Assembly: GCA_009916335.1 (NCBI GenBank)
Contig: SAAR01000007.1
Span: 1 to 32,620 of the forward strand
Length of the DNA stretch: 32,620 nucleotides
Source: Erysipelotrichia bacterium
GTDB taxonomy: Bacteria; Bacillota_I; Bacilli_A; Erysipelotrichales; Erysipelotrichaceae
Reading direction: 5' to 3'
Shown: one piece after another, positions 7,217 to 15,613 of the stretch
How the letters are laid out: the number at the start of each line of letters is the position of its first letter
Numbering within the stretch: the first letter of the stretch is position 1
Translations under genes and position numbers: made by a program
Notes under the pieces: generated by a model
What the model saw: the letters and a program-made list of their open reading frames with translations, nothing else
Database searches by the model: none
Told to the model about the DNA's origin: nothing

Positions 7217-7479
7217 TGTATAAAATTGTCTATACTAAAAAAGCTCTAAAAGATATTGAAAAAGTAAAGTCTGCAAAATTAGATAAAAAAACAAAAGCAC
7301 TAATAGAACTTGTTAGAGAAAATCCATTTCAAAACCCACCACCATATGAAAAAATACAGGGAGATTTAAGTGGTGCTTATTCGAGAAGAATTAATGTTAA
7401 ACACAGATTTGTGTATGAAGTTTTCGAGGAAGAAAAAATCTTAAAAATATTGAGTATGTGGACGCATTATGAATTTTAA
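7216..7479 (+). CDS. yoeB: YoeB/Txe-family toxin
   Basis: Ribosome-dependent mRNA interferase of the RelE superfamily, 87 aa from GTG 7216 (GTG 7210 is possible; GAGGT at 7202-7206 fits 7216 better). Typical features are YKIVYTKKALKDIEKVK, the GDLSGAYSRRINVKHRFVYEV core with catalytic Arg/His candidates, and the C-terminal MWTHYEF, whose His-Tyr end is the YoeB hallmark. The start overlaps the antitoxin stop, so the pair is co-translated. Confidence 0.92.
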   Translation: MYKIVYTKKALKDIEKVKSAKLDKKTKALIELVRENPFQNPPPYEKIQGDLSGAYSRRINVKHRFVYEVFEEEKILKILSMWTHYEF

Positions 7480-7511
7480 AGCATAGCGCCTTCTTGCGCT
7501 ATGCTTTAAAA
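7474..7511. terminator. Strong hairpin after yoeB
   Basis: A 16-bp perfect stem (7474-7489 with 7496-7511; TTTTAAAGCATAGCGC half) and a 6-nt loop, overlapping the yoeB stop. The T tract is weak (AAAATTTATTTTC), so termination is likely but not certain. It could also act on the opposite strand. Confidence 0.7.
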
Positions 7512-7616
7512 TTTATTTTCTTCATTTTTCTTTCCTCTTTTCACTTATAATAATGCAACGTTTTTTGTGTAAGATTCACAAAATATATAATAAAATATTA
7601 TTGAGCTAAAAGAGGG

Positions 7617-9008
7617 TTAAGCTTTATAAATATCATCTATGGTAATTAGAGAGAGGTTGTTATGTTCTTTTGCGTATTGTTGAACACTCTCACTAAAACC
7701 ACTTTTAGCAAATAAGTAATAAAACTTTTCTTTTTGTTTAAATAGTGATCCTTGTGCTATAAGGTCATTCAATACCTGTTGATCAATCTTTTCGTTTGTC
7801 CACTTACACTCTCCTAGTAAAATGTGATTGTTATCCATTGCACAGACATCTATTTCTTCCTGTCTTTTTTTGTGTGGGTTATTTCCCCACCATCTACCTA
7901 CATTGGTATAGAAAAATGGTGCATTTTCAAAAACACTAGGACAAAGCATATACTCTTGACATATTAATTCAAAAACCTTTCCCATGTAATCAGATAATTG
8001 TGGTTCAATAAGCTTTTCGAAAATAAGGTTAGGATCATTTAAAACAATGGCAGACTGTTTACCATATATAAAACGATACCAGAAAATGAAGGAACTATCA
8101 TTAATTGAATAAAGTGTTTTTCTTGATGTTTCTTTTTCATTGACAGGTGTTTCTTTTTTTATGATTCCTAACTCAAGCAATGATTTCAAATGAAAGGTAG
8201 TTGTAGAAGTTAATTCTCCAACCTTTGTAGCAACTTCATTTAAATTAACATTTCCTTTAGCGAGAGCATTTAGTACAGAATGGTACATGCTAGGATTACG
8301 CAATTCTTGCTTTAAGAGGTTAGATGGTTCTTCATACATTCTTCCACTAGGTTTTAAATAAAGCTCTATGATATTTTCTTTTACAGATTTGCTTGAATTA
8401 ATAAAAGATAAGTATTCAGCAACCCCACCTGTGATAGCATATAAAATAGCCATATCTTGTGCATTATATTGCCATTGAAACTGCTTTAATTCAAAAAAGT
8501 GAAAAGGCTCAATTTTAAATTGAGCAGTTCTTCTTCCATATAACGGACTTTTGTATCCTAATACTTGATTTTCCATAAAACTCATTGAAGAACCACATAA
8601 AATTAACATTAGTTTAGAGTTCTTCCACTTTGTATCAATATGTTTCTGTATAACAGAAGAAATAGAAGAATCACCAATAGCTAAATATGGAAATTCATCA
8701 ATAACTAAAACGATACGTTCTTCTATTATGTGATCTAACGCACTAAATAATTCATCGTATGAAGAGAAAGAAGGCATTGGAATATTAGGTAAAATATGCT
8801 CAAAGATAGAGGTTGATAAAGCCTGTAAGTTATCTTTCGCACTACCTTCACTACCAACAAAATAAATACAATTTTTGTCTTCACAAAATTTTTGAATTAA
8901 AGTTGATTTACCTACTCGTCTTCTACCATAAACCACAGCAAATTCAAAACAATTAGAGCTATATAAATCGTTCAGTTTTTCTAATTCTTTCTTTCTAGCG
9001 ATAAACAT
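7617..9008 (-). CDS. DUF234-type AAA ATPase with nuclease-like C-terminus
   Basis: 463-aa ATPase of the archaeal-ATPase/DUF234 family. RKKELEKLNDLY and VVYGRRRVGKSTLIQKF (Walker A, about residue 33) open the N-terminal domain, and IVLVIDEFPYLA is Walker B. A winged-helix region follows (about 235-290: NLNEVATKVGELTSTTTFHLKSLLELGII). The C-terminal DUF234 part contains EIDVCAMDNNHILLGECKW, a D-x(n)-ExK arrangement like PD-(D/E)xK nucleases. The ATG at 9008 follows GGAGGTGA; the upstream ATG 9023 lies before that site. A 41-bp palindrome lies immediately upstream. Biological role is unknown; such genes are common in accessory regions. Confidence 0.88.
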   Translation of the reverse strand: MFIARKKELEKLNDLYSSNCFEFAVVYGRRRVGKSTLIQKFCEDKNCIYFVGSEGSAKDNLQALSTSIFEHILPNIPMPSFSSYDELFSALDHIIEERIVLVIDEFPYLAIGDSSISSVIQKHIDTKWKNSKLMLILCGSSMSFMENQVLGYKSPLYGRRTAQFKIEPFHFFELKQFQWQYNAQDMAILYAITGGVAEYLSFINSSKSVKENIIELYLKPSGRMYEEPSNLLKQELRNPSMYHSVLNALAKGNVNLNEVATKVGELTSTTTFHLKSLLELGIIKKETPVNEKETSRKTLYSINDSSFIFWYRFIYGKQSAIVLNDPNLIFEKLIEPQLSDYMGKVFELICQEYMLCPSVFENAPFFYTNVGRWWGNNPHKKRQEEIDVCAMDNNHILLGECKWTNEKIDQQVLNDLIAQGSLFKQKEKFYYLFAKSGFSESVQQYAKEHNNLSLITIDDIYKA

Positions 9009-9021
9009 TAAATTCACCTCC

Positions 9022-9295
9022 ATTAACTCAGTTATAACTTAGTAAGTTATGACTGAGTTAATTATATCATGAGTAAAGTGTTATAGCAATATAGATGGAA
9101 AATGAATCATTACACTATGTATAGAAAATGGCAAATAGCCTATATTATAGACGTATTTGCCATTCTGGTGTAAAAGATGTATTGCAGTTAAAGGAAATTT
9201 TTTCTTTGGGTATAACAAAGAAATAGAAATAGTTTTCTGATGTTCTCGAATACAATTTTTGTCATCTTTTAATTGAAGTAAGTATTATTCTTTAT
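9022..9295. repeat. Hairpin-rich direct repeat, copy 2, carrying the ATPase leader
   Basis: Second copy of the 6207-6475 element. The palindrome (9022-9062) lies directly upstream of the ATPase ribosome site. The ~71-bp core (9108-9179) is identical to copy 1; the tail is about three-quarters identical. The right end abuts the stop codon of the cell-wall hydrolase gene (9298), whose transcript may end within the element's hairpins. Confidence 0.85.
9063..9091 (-). promoter_or_regulatory. Promoter of the DUF234 ATPase gene
   Basis: On the minus strand TTGCTA, 17 bp and TATAAT precede the palindrome at 9062-9022. The transcript would begin at or inside the palindrome, so the palindrome is either an operator at +1 or a leader hairpin covering the ribosome-binding region. 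Confidence 0.55.
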
Positions 9296-9297
9296 TT

Positions 9298-10407
9298 TTA
9301 AACCCTTCTAATGTCAGTAATTCCTCTTTCACTAATACCATCAACCCAAACACTATTTCCATGACGAACGTGATTTCCCACAATAACATTCGCCCCATTT
9401 ATTCCTCCTTCAATAACGGTTATATTATTTCCTGATACACTAGCTACCAACATAACATGGTTAGGAGTAAACAACAAATCGCCTGCTTGAATAACGTTTG
9501 AGTCAATTCCAATACTATTCCCAATATAATATGATGATCCATAAGGAACATCATATCCATTCTGCGAAAACGCTTGTATAACAACATCAGCACAGCTCAT
9601 ATCTGTTCTGCCAACAAAGCTATATGCAGTGTTGATAACCGCACTAATTCCGTTTGGTTGTGGTTGTGGAGTAGGAGTTACATTACTACCACCATTATTA
9701 TTGGCACTTCCGCCACCATTGTTTGTAGAATTGTTCTGTGCATTGTTCGCCTGCTCTTCTTGTTTTTGTTTTGTTTCTGCGGAAATTGGTTTTTCCCCAT
9801 CATTTGTTTCCGTAAATTCCTCTACTTTTTCTGCACTTACGATTTCAATTTTTGCTTTCTTTGTTGTTTTATTATCATAAGCGTCTTTTGCAGTTACTTC
9901 TACTTCATACGTTCCTATTGTATCTAACTTCACTTTGTCGCTATTGACTGTCAATTCTACTTTTGACAAATCGCTTGCATCAAAGTATTTCACATAGTCT
10001 ACATTCTCTGCGTTTTGTTCAATCTTGATTTCTTCTTTAAAATCTTTAAATGTAGGTGCAGTTGTGTCTTTCACTTCTACTTTGAATGTGTGTTTTTCAT
10101 CTTTGTAGGAAACTGTTCCCTCATATTTGCCGACTGCTAAATAGTCTTTATCCTTTTCATTTTTTGCTTTGATTTCCACTTTCGTGTTCTTTAATACTTC
10201 TTTTTCTGCCTCTGCATAGTCCTCTGCTTTGTTAGAAACAGCCTTTCCGTATTCCACAACAAACGTGTCTTTTTTTAAAGTTAGTTTGTCTTTGTTCATA
10301 TTTATTGCATATACAGTTCCTGCTGTAATAGCAACAAGTAAAGCAAACACAATGCTTATTCCTGTATATACTTTTTTCTTTCCATACTGCTCTAATAACT
10401 TTTTCAT
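9298..10407 (-). CDS. Membrane-anchored NlpC/P60-like cell-wall hydrolase with Ig-like domains
   Basis: 369-aa surface protein. A membrane anchor (about 15-35) follows a basic start. Two beta-rich Ig-like segments come next (about 40-115, then DTTAPTFKDFKEEIKI to about 192, the DUF5011-like pattern). A low-complexity Asn/Gly/Pro linker spans about 215-253. The C-terminal papain-fold domain has the catalytic Cys in DMSCADVV (about 271) and the His in GDLLFTPNHVMLVA (about 318), as in NlpC/P60 and CHAP amidases/endopeptidases. Expected role is peptidoglycan cleavage outside the cell. Its start lies 3 bp after the upstream lipoprotein stop, with AAGAGGAA as ribosome site, so the two form an operon. 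Confidence 0.82.
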   Translation of the reverse strand: MKKLLEQYGKKKVYTGISIVFALLVAITAGTVYAINMNKDKLTLKKDTFVVEYGKAVSNKAEDYAEAEKEVLKNTKVEIKAKNEKDKDYLAVGKYEGTVSYKDEKHTFKVEVKDTTAPTFKDFKEEIKIEQNAENVDYVKYFDASDLSKVELTVNSDKVKLDTIGTYEVEVTAKDAYDNKTTKKAKIEIVSAEKVEEFTETNDGEKPISAETKQKQEEQANNAQNNSTNNGGGSANNNGGSNVTPTPQPQPNGISAVINTAYSFVGRTDMSCADVVIQAFSQNGYDVPYGSSYYIGNSIGIDSNVIQAGDLLFTPNHVMLVASVSGNNITVIEGGINGANVIVGNHVRHGNSVWVDGISERGITDIRRV

Positions 10408-10410
10408 AAT

Positions 10411-10884
10411 CTATTCCTCTTTTGTTAATTCCCATAACGCATATTTACTTAAATCATTGATTGTAAGATCAAGTGATGATAAATCTTTATCCATTTGTTT
10501 TTTTAGTTTGTTTAACTCTTCGATTGAACGTTTATTACAGTTTCCACTTTTACTTTGATCACTAAAATTCAAAGTGCAATACATATCTTCATCTTCTTTG
10601 ATTTCTCCTATATATGTCTTTTGTTCGTTGATATAAGAGATGTATACATTTACATAGTTACGGTGATAAGAAATAAAGTTTATTTTCTCATCAGAATAAG
10701 AAATTAAAAACGTGGTATTTTTCTTATGTAACTCTAGTAATGACATAGATTCTAGTTGTTCCTTTTTGATTTGATAATTAGCATCTTTTAAAGTATTTTG
10801 TATGGTTTTCATTTGTGTGTTAGTGCTATTTGTGCAACCAAACAGAAGCATGCATAATAAAATAGTGAATAACTGTTTTTTCAT
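10411..10884 (-). CDS. Putative lipoprotein
   Basis: 157-aa secreted lipoprotein. The signal peptide MKKQLFTILLCMLLFGC ends in a lipobox (LLFG/C), so Cys17 would be lipidated. The mature part is hydrophilic and of unknown family, with two further cysteines (MYCTL and GNCNK) that could form a disulfide. ATG 10884 is preferred over 10917 because GAAGGAGTT precedes it. It is the first gene of an operon with the cell-wall hydrolase, so a role in regulating or localising that enzyme is possible but only inferred. Confidence 0.75.
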   Translation of the reverse strand: MKKQLFTILLCMLLFGCTNSTNTQMKTIQNTLKDANYQIKKEQLESMSLLELHKKNTTFLISYSDEKINFISYHRNYVNVYISYINEQKTYIGEIKEDEDMYCTLNFSDQSKSGNCNKRSIEELNKLKKQMDKDLSSLDLTINDLSKYALWELTKEE

Positions 10885-10990
10885 TGTAACTCCTTCTTGT
10901 TGTTTATATTTTAGCATAGCTATACAAATTTATGTAGTCATAGATAAAAGATAACCGTTATGTAAACGTTTACAAAATAAAAAAGATAAT

Positions 10991-11022
10991 TAGTTGAATA
11001 TCCAACTATTAAGTGCTATGAT
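10991..11022 (+). promoter_or_regulatory. Promoter and palindromic MarR-type operator of the nrdG-fusion/nrdD operon
   Basis: TTGAAT (10994-10999), a 17-bp spacer and TATGAT (11017-11022). The -35 is embedded in the palindrome TAGTTG-N6-CAACTA (10991-11008), a layout typical of MarR-family operators. The first gene downstream itself has a MarR domain, so autoregulation is the simplest reading. Confidence 0.7.
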
Positions 11023-11043
11023 GATAATACGCAAGGAGAAAAG

Positions 11044-12177
11044 ATGAAAAATACACACTCATTATTACAAAGTACATCGTTCTTATATCGCTGTACAAGT
11101 AAGTTTTATGATAAACAATTAAATAAATATAAGCTAGGATCAGGACAGCTTATTTTTATTCTTTCAATTTATGAAAATGAAGGGATTAGTATGAATGAAC
11201 TAGCTAAAAAGGGTGTTTTTGATAAAGGAACAGTTACAAAAAGCATCGCTAAATTAGAAGAAGAAGGTTATATTCAAAGTGTGATAAACAGCAATGATAA
11301 ACGAGTGCGTAATTTGTATACAACACAGAAAACAAAAGATATTATTGGTGATATTTATTTGATTCGTAGTGAATGGTTTCAAAAGTTAAGTGTGAATTTT
11401 AGTGAAGAAGAAATTCAACAATTTATTTATTTGCATAACAAAATGATGGAAAATGCAATAGATAGTATAGAAGAAGTAAAACCTAAAATAAAAATATTTG
11501 GTTTACAGAAAACAACATTACTTGATTATCCAGAGAAATTAGCGTGTACGATTTTTACAGGTGGTTGTAATTTACGATGTCCGTTTTGTCAAAATAGTGA
11601 TTTGGTGTTTTTAAAAGAGGACAGTATTGAAATAGAAGAAGAGGAAGTATTAACGTATTTACAAAAAAGAAAAAACATCTTAGAAGGGGTTTGTATTAGT
11701 GGAGGAGAACCGTTAGTACAAGACATAGAACCTTTTTTAAGAAAGATCAAAGCGATGGGATATGCGATTAAATTAGATACGAATGGCTGTTTCTTTAATC
11801 GTATGAAAGAACTGATTGAAAAAGGTTTAATTGATTATGTAGCTATGGATATAAAAAACAGTAAAGAAAAATATGCAAAAAGTGCAGGGTTACAAAAACT
11901 AGATTTAACATCTATTGAAGAAAGCATACAGTATTTGATGAAAGGAAGTATTCCTTATGAATTTAGGACAACCATTGTAAAGGAATTGCATGATAAAGAA
12001 GATATTGTGAATATTGGTAAATGGATACAAGGGGCAAAAAAATATTGCTTACAAAATTTTGAAGATAGTGAGAGAGTGATTCAATCCCATTTACATGCAC
12101 ATGATAAAGAAGAGTTATTCGCATACAAACAAGCATTACTTAATTATGTAGAAGATGTTGTAATGAAAGGAATATAG
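11044..12177 (+). CDS. MarR regulator fused to anaerobic NTP-reductase activase (NrdG-like radical SAM)
   Basis: 377-aa fusion. Residues 1-145 form a MarR winged helix (SGQLIFILSIYENEGISMNELA, DKGTVTKSIAKLEEEGYIQ and the wing NSNDKRVRNLYTT). Residues about 150-377 are a radical SAM protein starting FGLQKTTLLDYPEKLACTIF, with the cluster motif GGCNLRCPFCQN (CxxxCxxC) and SGGEPLVQ. This half matches the YjjW/NrdG2-type activating enzymes that put the glycyl radical on anaerobic ribonucleotide reductase. Its partner nrdD starts 20 bp downstream. There is no internal ribosome site or stop at the junction, so it is one polypeptide. AAGGAG at 11033-11038 supports ATG 11044. Confidence 0.9.
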   Translation: MKNTHSLLQSTSFLYRCTSKFYDKQLNKYKLGSGQLIFILSIYENEGISMNELAKKGVFDKGTVTKSIAKLEEEGYIQSVINSNDKRVRNLYTTQKTKDIIGDIYLIRSEWFQKLSVNFSEEEIQQFIYLHNKMMENAIDSIEEVKPKIKIFGLQKTTLLDYPEKLACTIFTGGCNLRCPFCQNSDLVFLKEDSIEIEEEEVLTYLQKRKNILEGVCISGGEPLVQDIEPFLRKIKAMGYAIKLDTNGCFFNRMKELIEKGLIDYVAMDIKNSKEKYAKSAGLQKLDLTSIEESIQYLMKGSIPYEFRTTIVKELHDKEDIVNIGKWIQGAKKYCLQNFEDSERVIQSHLHAHDKEELFAYKQALLNYVEDVVMKGI

Positions 12178-12197
12178 AAAAGAAAAGGAGAAAGACA

Positions 12198-14585
12198 ATG
12201 TACAAAGTAGTAAAAAGAGATGGCACAGTTGCAGAATTTGATATAAAGAAAATTGCTACTGCAATTGCCAAAGCGTTTGAGGCAAAACAAAAACAATATC
12301 ATGATAGTGTGATTGAAATGTTAGCCTTAAGAGTAAGTGCTAATTTTGAGCCGAAGGTAAACAATGATTTAATTAATGTAGAGGATATTCAAGATAGTGT
12401 AGAAATCGTATTAAGTGAAGCTGGTTATAATGATGTTGCAAAAGCGTATATATTATATCGTAAACAACGTGAAAAAGTGCGTAATATGAAATCAACATTC
12501 CTTGATTATAAAGATTTAGTAGACAGCTATGTAAAATCGACAGATTGGCGTGTAAAAGAAAACTCCACAGTTACTTATTCAGTAGGTGGTTTGATTTTAA
12601 GTAATAGTGGTGCGATTACAGCAAACTATTGGTTATCTGAGATTTATGATCAAGAAATTAATGATGCACATCGTAATGGCGATATTCATATTCATGATTT
12701 ATCCATGTTGACAGGATATTGTGCAGGTTGGTCATTAAAGCAATTGTTGCAGGAAGGATTAGGAGGAGTGCGAGGTAAAATCACTTCTAAACCTGCGAAA
12801 CATTTAGCTCCTTTATGTAATCAAATGGTAAATTTTTTAGGTATTATGCAAAATGAATGGGCAGGAGCACAAGCACTATCTTCTTTTGATACTTATTTAG
12901 CCCCTTTTGTAAAGGTGGATAATTTAAGTTATGAGGAAGTAAAGAAATGTATTGAATCCTTTGTTTATGGAGTGAATATTCCTAGTCGTTGGGGTAGTCA
13001 AGCACCATTTACAAATATTACGTTAGATTGGGTAGTACCTAATGATCTAGCAGAAATGAATGCCATTGTTGGTGGTAAGGAAATGGATTTTAAATACAAA
13101 GATTGTAAAAAAGAAATGGATATGATTAATAAAGCATTCATTGAAATTATGATAGAAGGAGATGCCGATGGTAGAGGTTTCCAATATCCAATTCCTACCT
13201 ATTCCATTACAAAAGATTTTGATTGGTCAGAAACAGAAAACAATCAATTATTATTTACGATGACTTCAAAATATGGAACACCTTACTTTTCTAATTATGT
13301 AAACAGTGATATGGAGCCTTCTGATGTTAGAAGTATGTGTTGTCGTTTACGTCTTGATTTACGAGAATTAAGAAGAAAATCAGGGGGATTCTTTGGTAGT
13401 GGAGAAAGTACAGGATCAATAGGGGTAGTAACAATCAACTTAGTAAGAATTGCTTATTTAGCACAAGATGAAGAAGATTTCTTTAAACGTTTAGATCATA
13501 TGATGGATATTTCAGCACGTTCATTAAATGTGAAACGTAATGTAATAACAAAACTATTAGAGGAAGGATTCTATCCATATACAAAACGTTATTTAGGAAC
13601 GTTCAACAATCACTTTTCAACCATTGGCTTAATCGGTATGAATGAAGTAGGGTTGAATGCTAATTGGTTACAAGCAGATTTAACAAATGAAAAAACACAG
13701 ATATTTTCTAAAAAGGTGTTAAACCATATGCGTGAGCGTTTGATTGTTTACCAAGAAGAATATGGAGATTTATACAACTTAGAAGCAACACCTGCTGAAT
13801 CAACAACCTATCGTTTAGCAAAACATGATAAAGCGTTGTATCCAGAAATTATTACAGCAACACAAGGGGATAATGAGCCATACTACACGAATAGTTCTCA
13901 TTTACCTGTTGGTTATACAGAAGATATATTTGAGGCATTAGATGTGCAAGATGAATTGCAGACATTGTATACATCAGGAACCGTATTCCATGCTTTCTTA
14001 GGAGAGAAATTACCTGATTGGAAAGCGGCAGCTCGACTTGTTAAAACGATTTCTGATCATTATAAGTTGCCTTACTATACATTATCACCAACGTATTCTA
14101 TTTGTAAAAATCATGGTTATATGAATGGTGAAGTATATACTTGTCCACATTGCCATGAAGAAACAGAGGTATATAGTCGAATTACAGGGTATTATCGACC
14201 AGTACAAAATTGGAATGCAGGGAAAAGTCAGGAATTTAAAGAAAGAAAGTTATACAATATTGGCAATCATTTATTGAAAACAAAAGTAGTGAGTGAAAGT
14301 GATGAAAAGATAATTGAAGAGGAAGAAGTTGCACAAGTAAAACAAGGAAAGTTAATGTTGTTTACTACACAAACTTGTCCTAACTGTACGATTGCTAAAA
14401 AGTTGTTAAATGATGCAGGAATTGATTATGAAGTCATTGATGCACAAGCGAATATGCAATTAAGTAGAAAGTATAAAGTAATGCAAGCACCATCATTAGT
14501 GATTAGTGATATGAATAGTGATGAGTATATGGTGTATGTAAATGCATCAAACATTCGAAAGTTTATTGATGAATACAAAGGATAA
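12198..14585 (+). CDS. nrdD: Anaerobic ribonucleoside-triphosphate reductase with C-terminal glutaredoxin-like domain
   Basis: 795 aa, class III reductase making dNTPs without oxygen. Residues 1-90 are an ATP-cone (MYKVVKRDGTVAEFDIKKIA). The catalytic barrel follows. Near residue 630 are zinc-ligand pairs (SICKNHGYM, YTCPHCHEE), then RITGYYRPVQNWN with the glycyl-radical Gly. After a Glu-rich linker, residues about 718-795 form a thioredoxin/glutaredoxin fold (KLMLFTTQTCPNCTIAKKLL, active site CPNC; QAPSLV cis-Pro loop). Many class III enzymes use formate; an attached CPNC domain suggests a thiol reductant supplied in cis. AAGGAG precedes ATG 12198. Confidence 0.94.
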   Translation: MYKVVKRDGTVAEFDIKKIATAIAKAFEAKQKQYHDSVIEMLALRVSANFEPKVNNDLINVEDIQDSVEIVLSEAGYNDVAKAYILYRKQREKVRNMKSTFLDYKDLVDSYVKSTDWRVKENSTVTYSVGGLILSNSGAITANYWLSEIYDQEINDAHRNGDIHIHDLSMLTGYCAGWSLKQLLQEGLGGVRGKITSKPAKHLAPLCNQMVNFLGIMQNEWAGAQALSSFDTYLAPFVKVDNLSYEEVKKCIESFVYGVNIPSRWGSQAPFTNITLDWVVPNDLAEMNAIVGGKEMDFKYKDCKKEMDMINKAFIEIMIEGDADGRGFQYPIPTYSITKDFDWSETENNQLLFTMTSKYGTPYFSNYVNSDMEPSDVRSMCCRLRLDLRELRRKSGGFFGSGESTGSIGVVTINLVRIAYLAQDEEDFFKRLDHMMDISARSLNVKRNVITKLLEEGFYPYTKRYLGTFNNHFSTIGLIGMNEVGLNANWLQADLTNEKTQIFSKKVLNHMRERLIVYQEEYGDLYNLEATPAESTTYRLAKHDKALYPEIITATQGDNEPYYTNSSHLPVGYTEDIFEALDVQDELQTLYTSGTVFHAFLGEKLPDWKAAARLVKTISDHYKLPYYTLSPTYSICKNHGYMNGEVYTCPHCHEETEVYSRITGYYRPVQNWNAGKSQEFKERKLYNIGNHLLKTKVVSESDEKIIEEEEVAQVKQGKLMLFTTQTCPNCTIAKKLLNDAGIDYEVIDAQANMQLSRKYKVMQAPSLVISDMNSDEYMVYVNASNIRKFIDEYKG

Positions 14586-14592
14586 ATACTAA

Positions 14593-14635
14593 AAACAAGA
14601 ACAGAGGGATCGCATATAGATACTTCTGTTTTTGC
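14593..14635 (+). terminator. Probable terminator after nrdD
   Basis: GAACAGA with TCTGTTT around a ~19-nt loop, followed by a T-rich run (TTTTTGCTTTTATTT). Short stem, so moderate confidence. Confidence 0.5.
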
Positions 14636-14660
14636 TTTTATTTCATTGAAAGGATATAAT
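14632..14660 (+). promoter_or_regulatory. Promoter of the ABC transporter operon
   Basis: TTGCTT (14632-14637), 17-bp spacer and perfect TATAAT (14655-14660), about 70 bp before the ATP-binding subunit gene. The -35 overlaps the T tract of the preceding terminator. Confidence 0.6.
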
Positions 14661-14728
14661 AAAAGAAGAAGTAGAAACAGATAAATGTGTGTATTGTGGG
14701 AATATAAAAAAGATAAGGAGAAAAAGAA

Positions 14729-15613
14729 ATGAGTGTAATAGATGTAAATTCAATTACGAAAGATTATGGCGATCATAAAGGGGTATTCAATGTGGATTTC
14801 CATGTAGAAAAAGGGGAAGTACTAGGTTTTTTAGGTCCTAATGGAGCAGGGAAAACAACCACGATTCGTCAACTATTAGGTTTTATTAAGGCAGATCAAG
14901 GAAGTGTGAAAATGAATGGTTTAGATTGTTTTACACAAGTAGAAAAAGTACAGGAACAAGTAGGGTATTTGCCTGGAGAAATTGCTTTTATGGACGAAAT
15001 GAGTGGGATAGAGTTTATTAAGTTTATTGCACATATGAAAAATATGAAAGATTTCACAAAAGCAGAGCAGTTAATTGATTTTCTTGCCTTAGATGCAAGG
15101 GGAAAAATTAAAAAGATGTCAAAGGGAATGAAACAAAAAATTGCGATTGTTATTGCTTTTATGAATGATCCAGAGATATTGATTCTTGATGAGCCAACAA
15201 GTGGGTTAGATCCATTAATGCAAAATAAATTCGTTCAATTAATTAAAGAAGAAAAAGCGAAAGGAAAAACAATCTTAATGTCCTCACATATTTTTGAAGA
15301 AGTAGAGGATACATGTGATCGTGTAGCGATTATTAAAGAGGGAGAAATTGTTGCCGTTGAAGAAATGGCAAAGTTGCGTAGCAGTAGACGCAAGATTTAT
15401 GAGATTACTTTTCACAATCAAAAAGAAGCACAAATGTTTATGCAAGATAAAAAAGATGCACAATTAAATGATCATCGTGTGATTGTGAGTGTAGTTGGAA
15501 ACAGTGATGGCTTTATTAAAGAATTAGCAAAATATACCATTGATGATATTAATATCAGAACGCAAACTTTAGAAGAATTGTTCTTGCATTTCTATGGAGG
15601 AAAACAATCATGA
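14729..15613 (+). CDS. ABC transporter ATP-binding protein
   Basis: 294-aa nucleotide-binding subunit of an ABC-2 type exporter (BcrA/CcmA-like). Walker A is GPNGAGKTTTIRQLLG (about 35-50) and the Q-loop lies near VGYLPGE. The signature is MSKGMKQKI, a non-canonical form of LSGGQ common in this subclass. Walker B with D-loop is ILILDEPTSGLDP and the switch His lies in MSSHIFEE. The C-terminal 80 residues are a regulatory extension. An AAGGAG ribosome site precedes ATG 14729. Its TGA overlaps the permease ATG (ATGA). Substrate unknown; drug, bacteriocin or lipid export are typical. Confidence 0.93.
   Translation: MSVIDVNSITKDYGDHKGVFNVDFHVEKGEVLGFLGPNGAGKTTTIRQLLGFIKADQGSVKMNGLDCFTQVEKVQEQVGYLPGEIAFMDEMSGIEFIKFIAHMKNMKDFTKAEQLIDFLALDARGKIKKMSKGMKQKIAIVIAFMNDPEILILDEPTSGLDPLMQNKFVQLIKEEKAKGKTILMSSHIFEEVEDTCDRVAIIKEGEIVAVEEMAKLRSSRRKIYEITFHNQKEAQMFMQDKKDAQLNDHRVIVSVVGNSDGFIKELAKYTIDDINIRTQTLEELFLHFYGGKQS

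Noticed and set aside
9574..9927. Plus-strand ORFs opposite the cell-wall hydrolase gene
   Set aside because: Shadow frames of the low-complexity Asn/Gly/Pro linker, Cys/Phe-rich and without start signals.
10920..11043. NrdR boxes before the reductase operon
   Set aside because: No pair of NrdR-like 16-mers is visible; only the MarR-type palindrome stands out.
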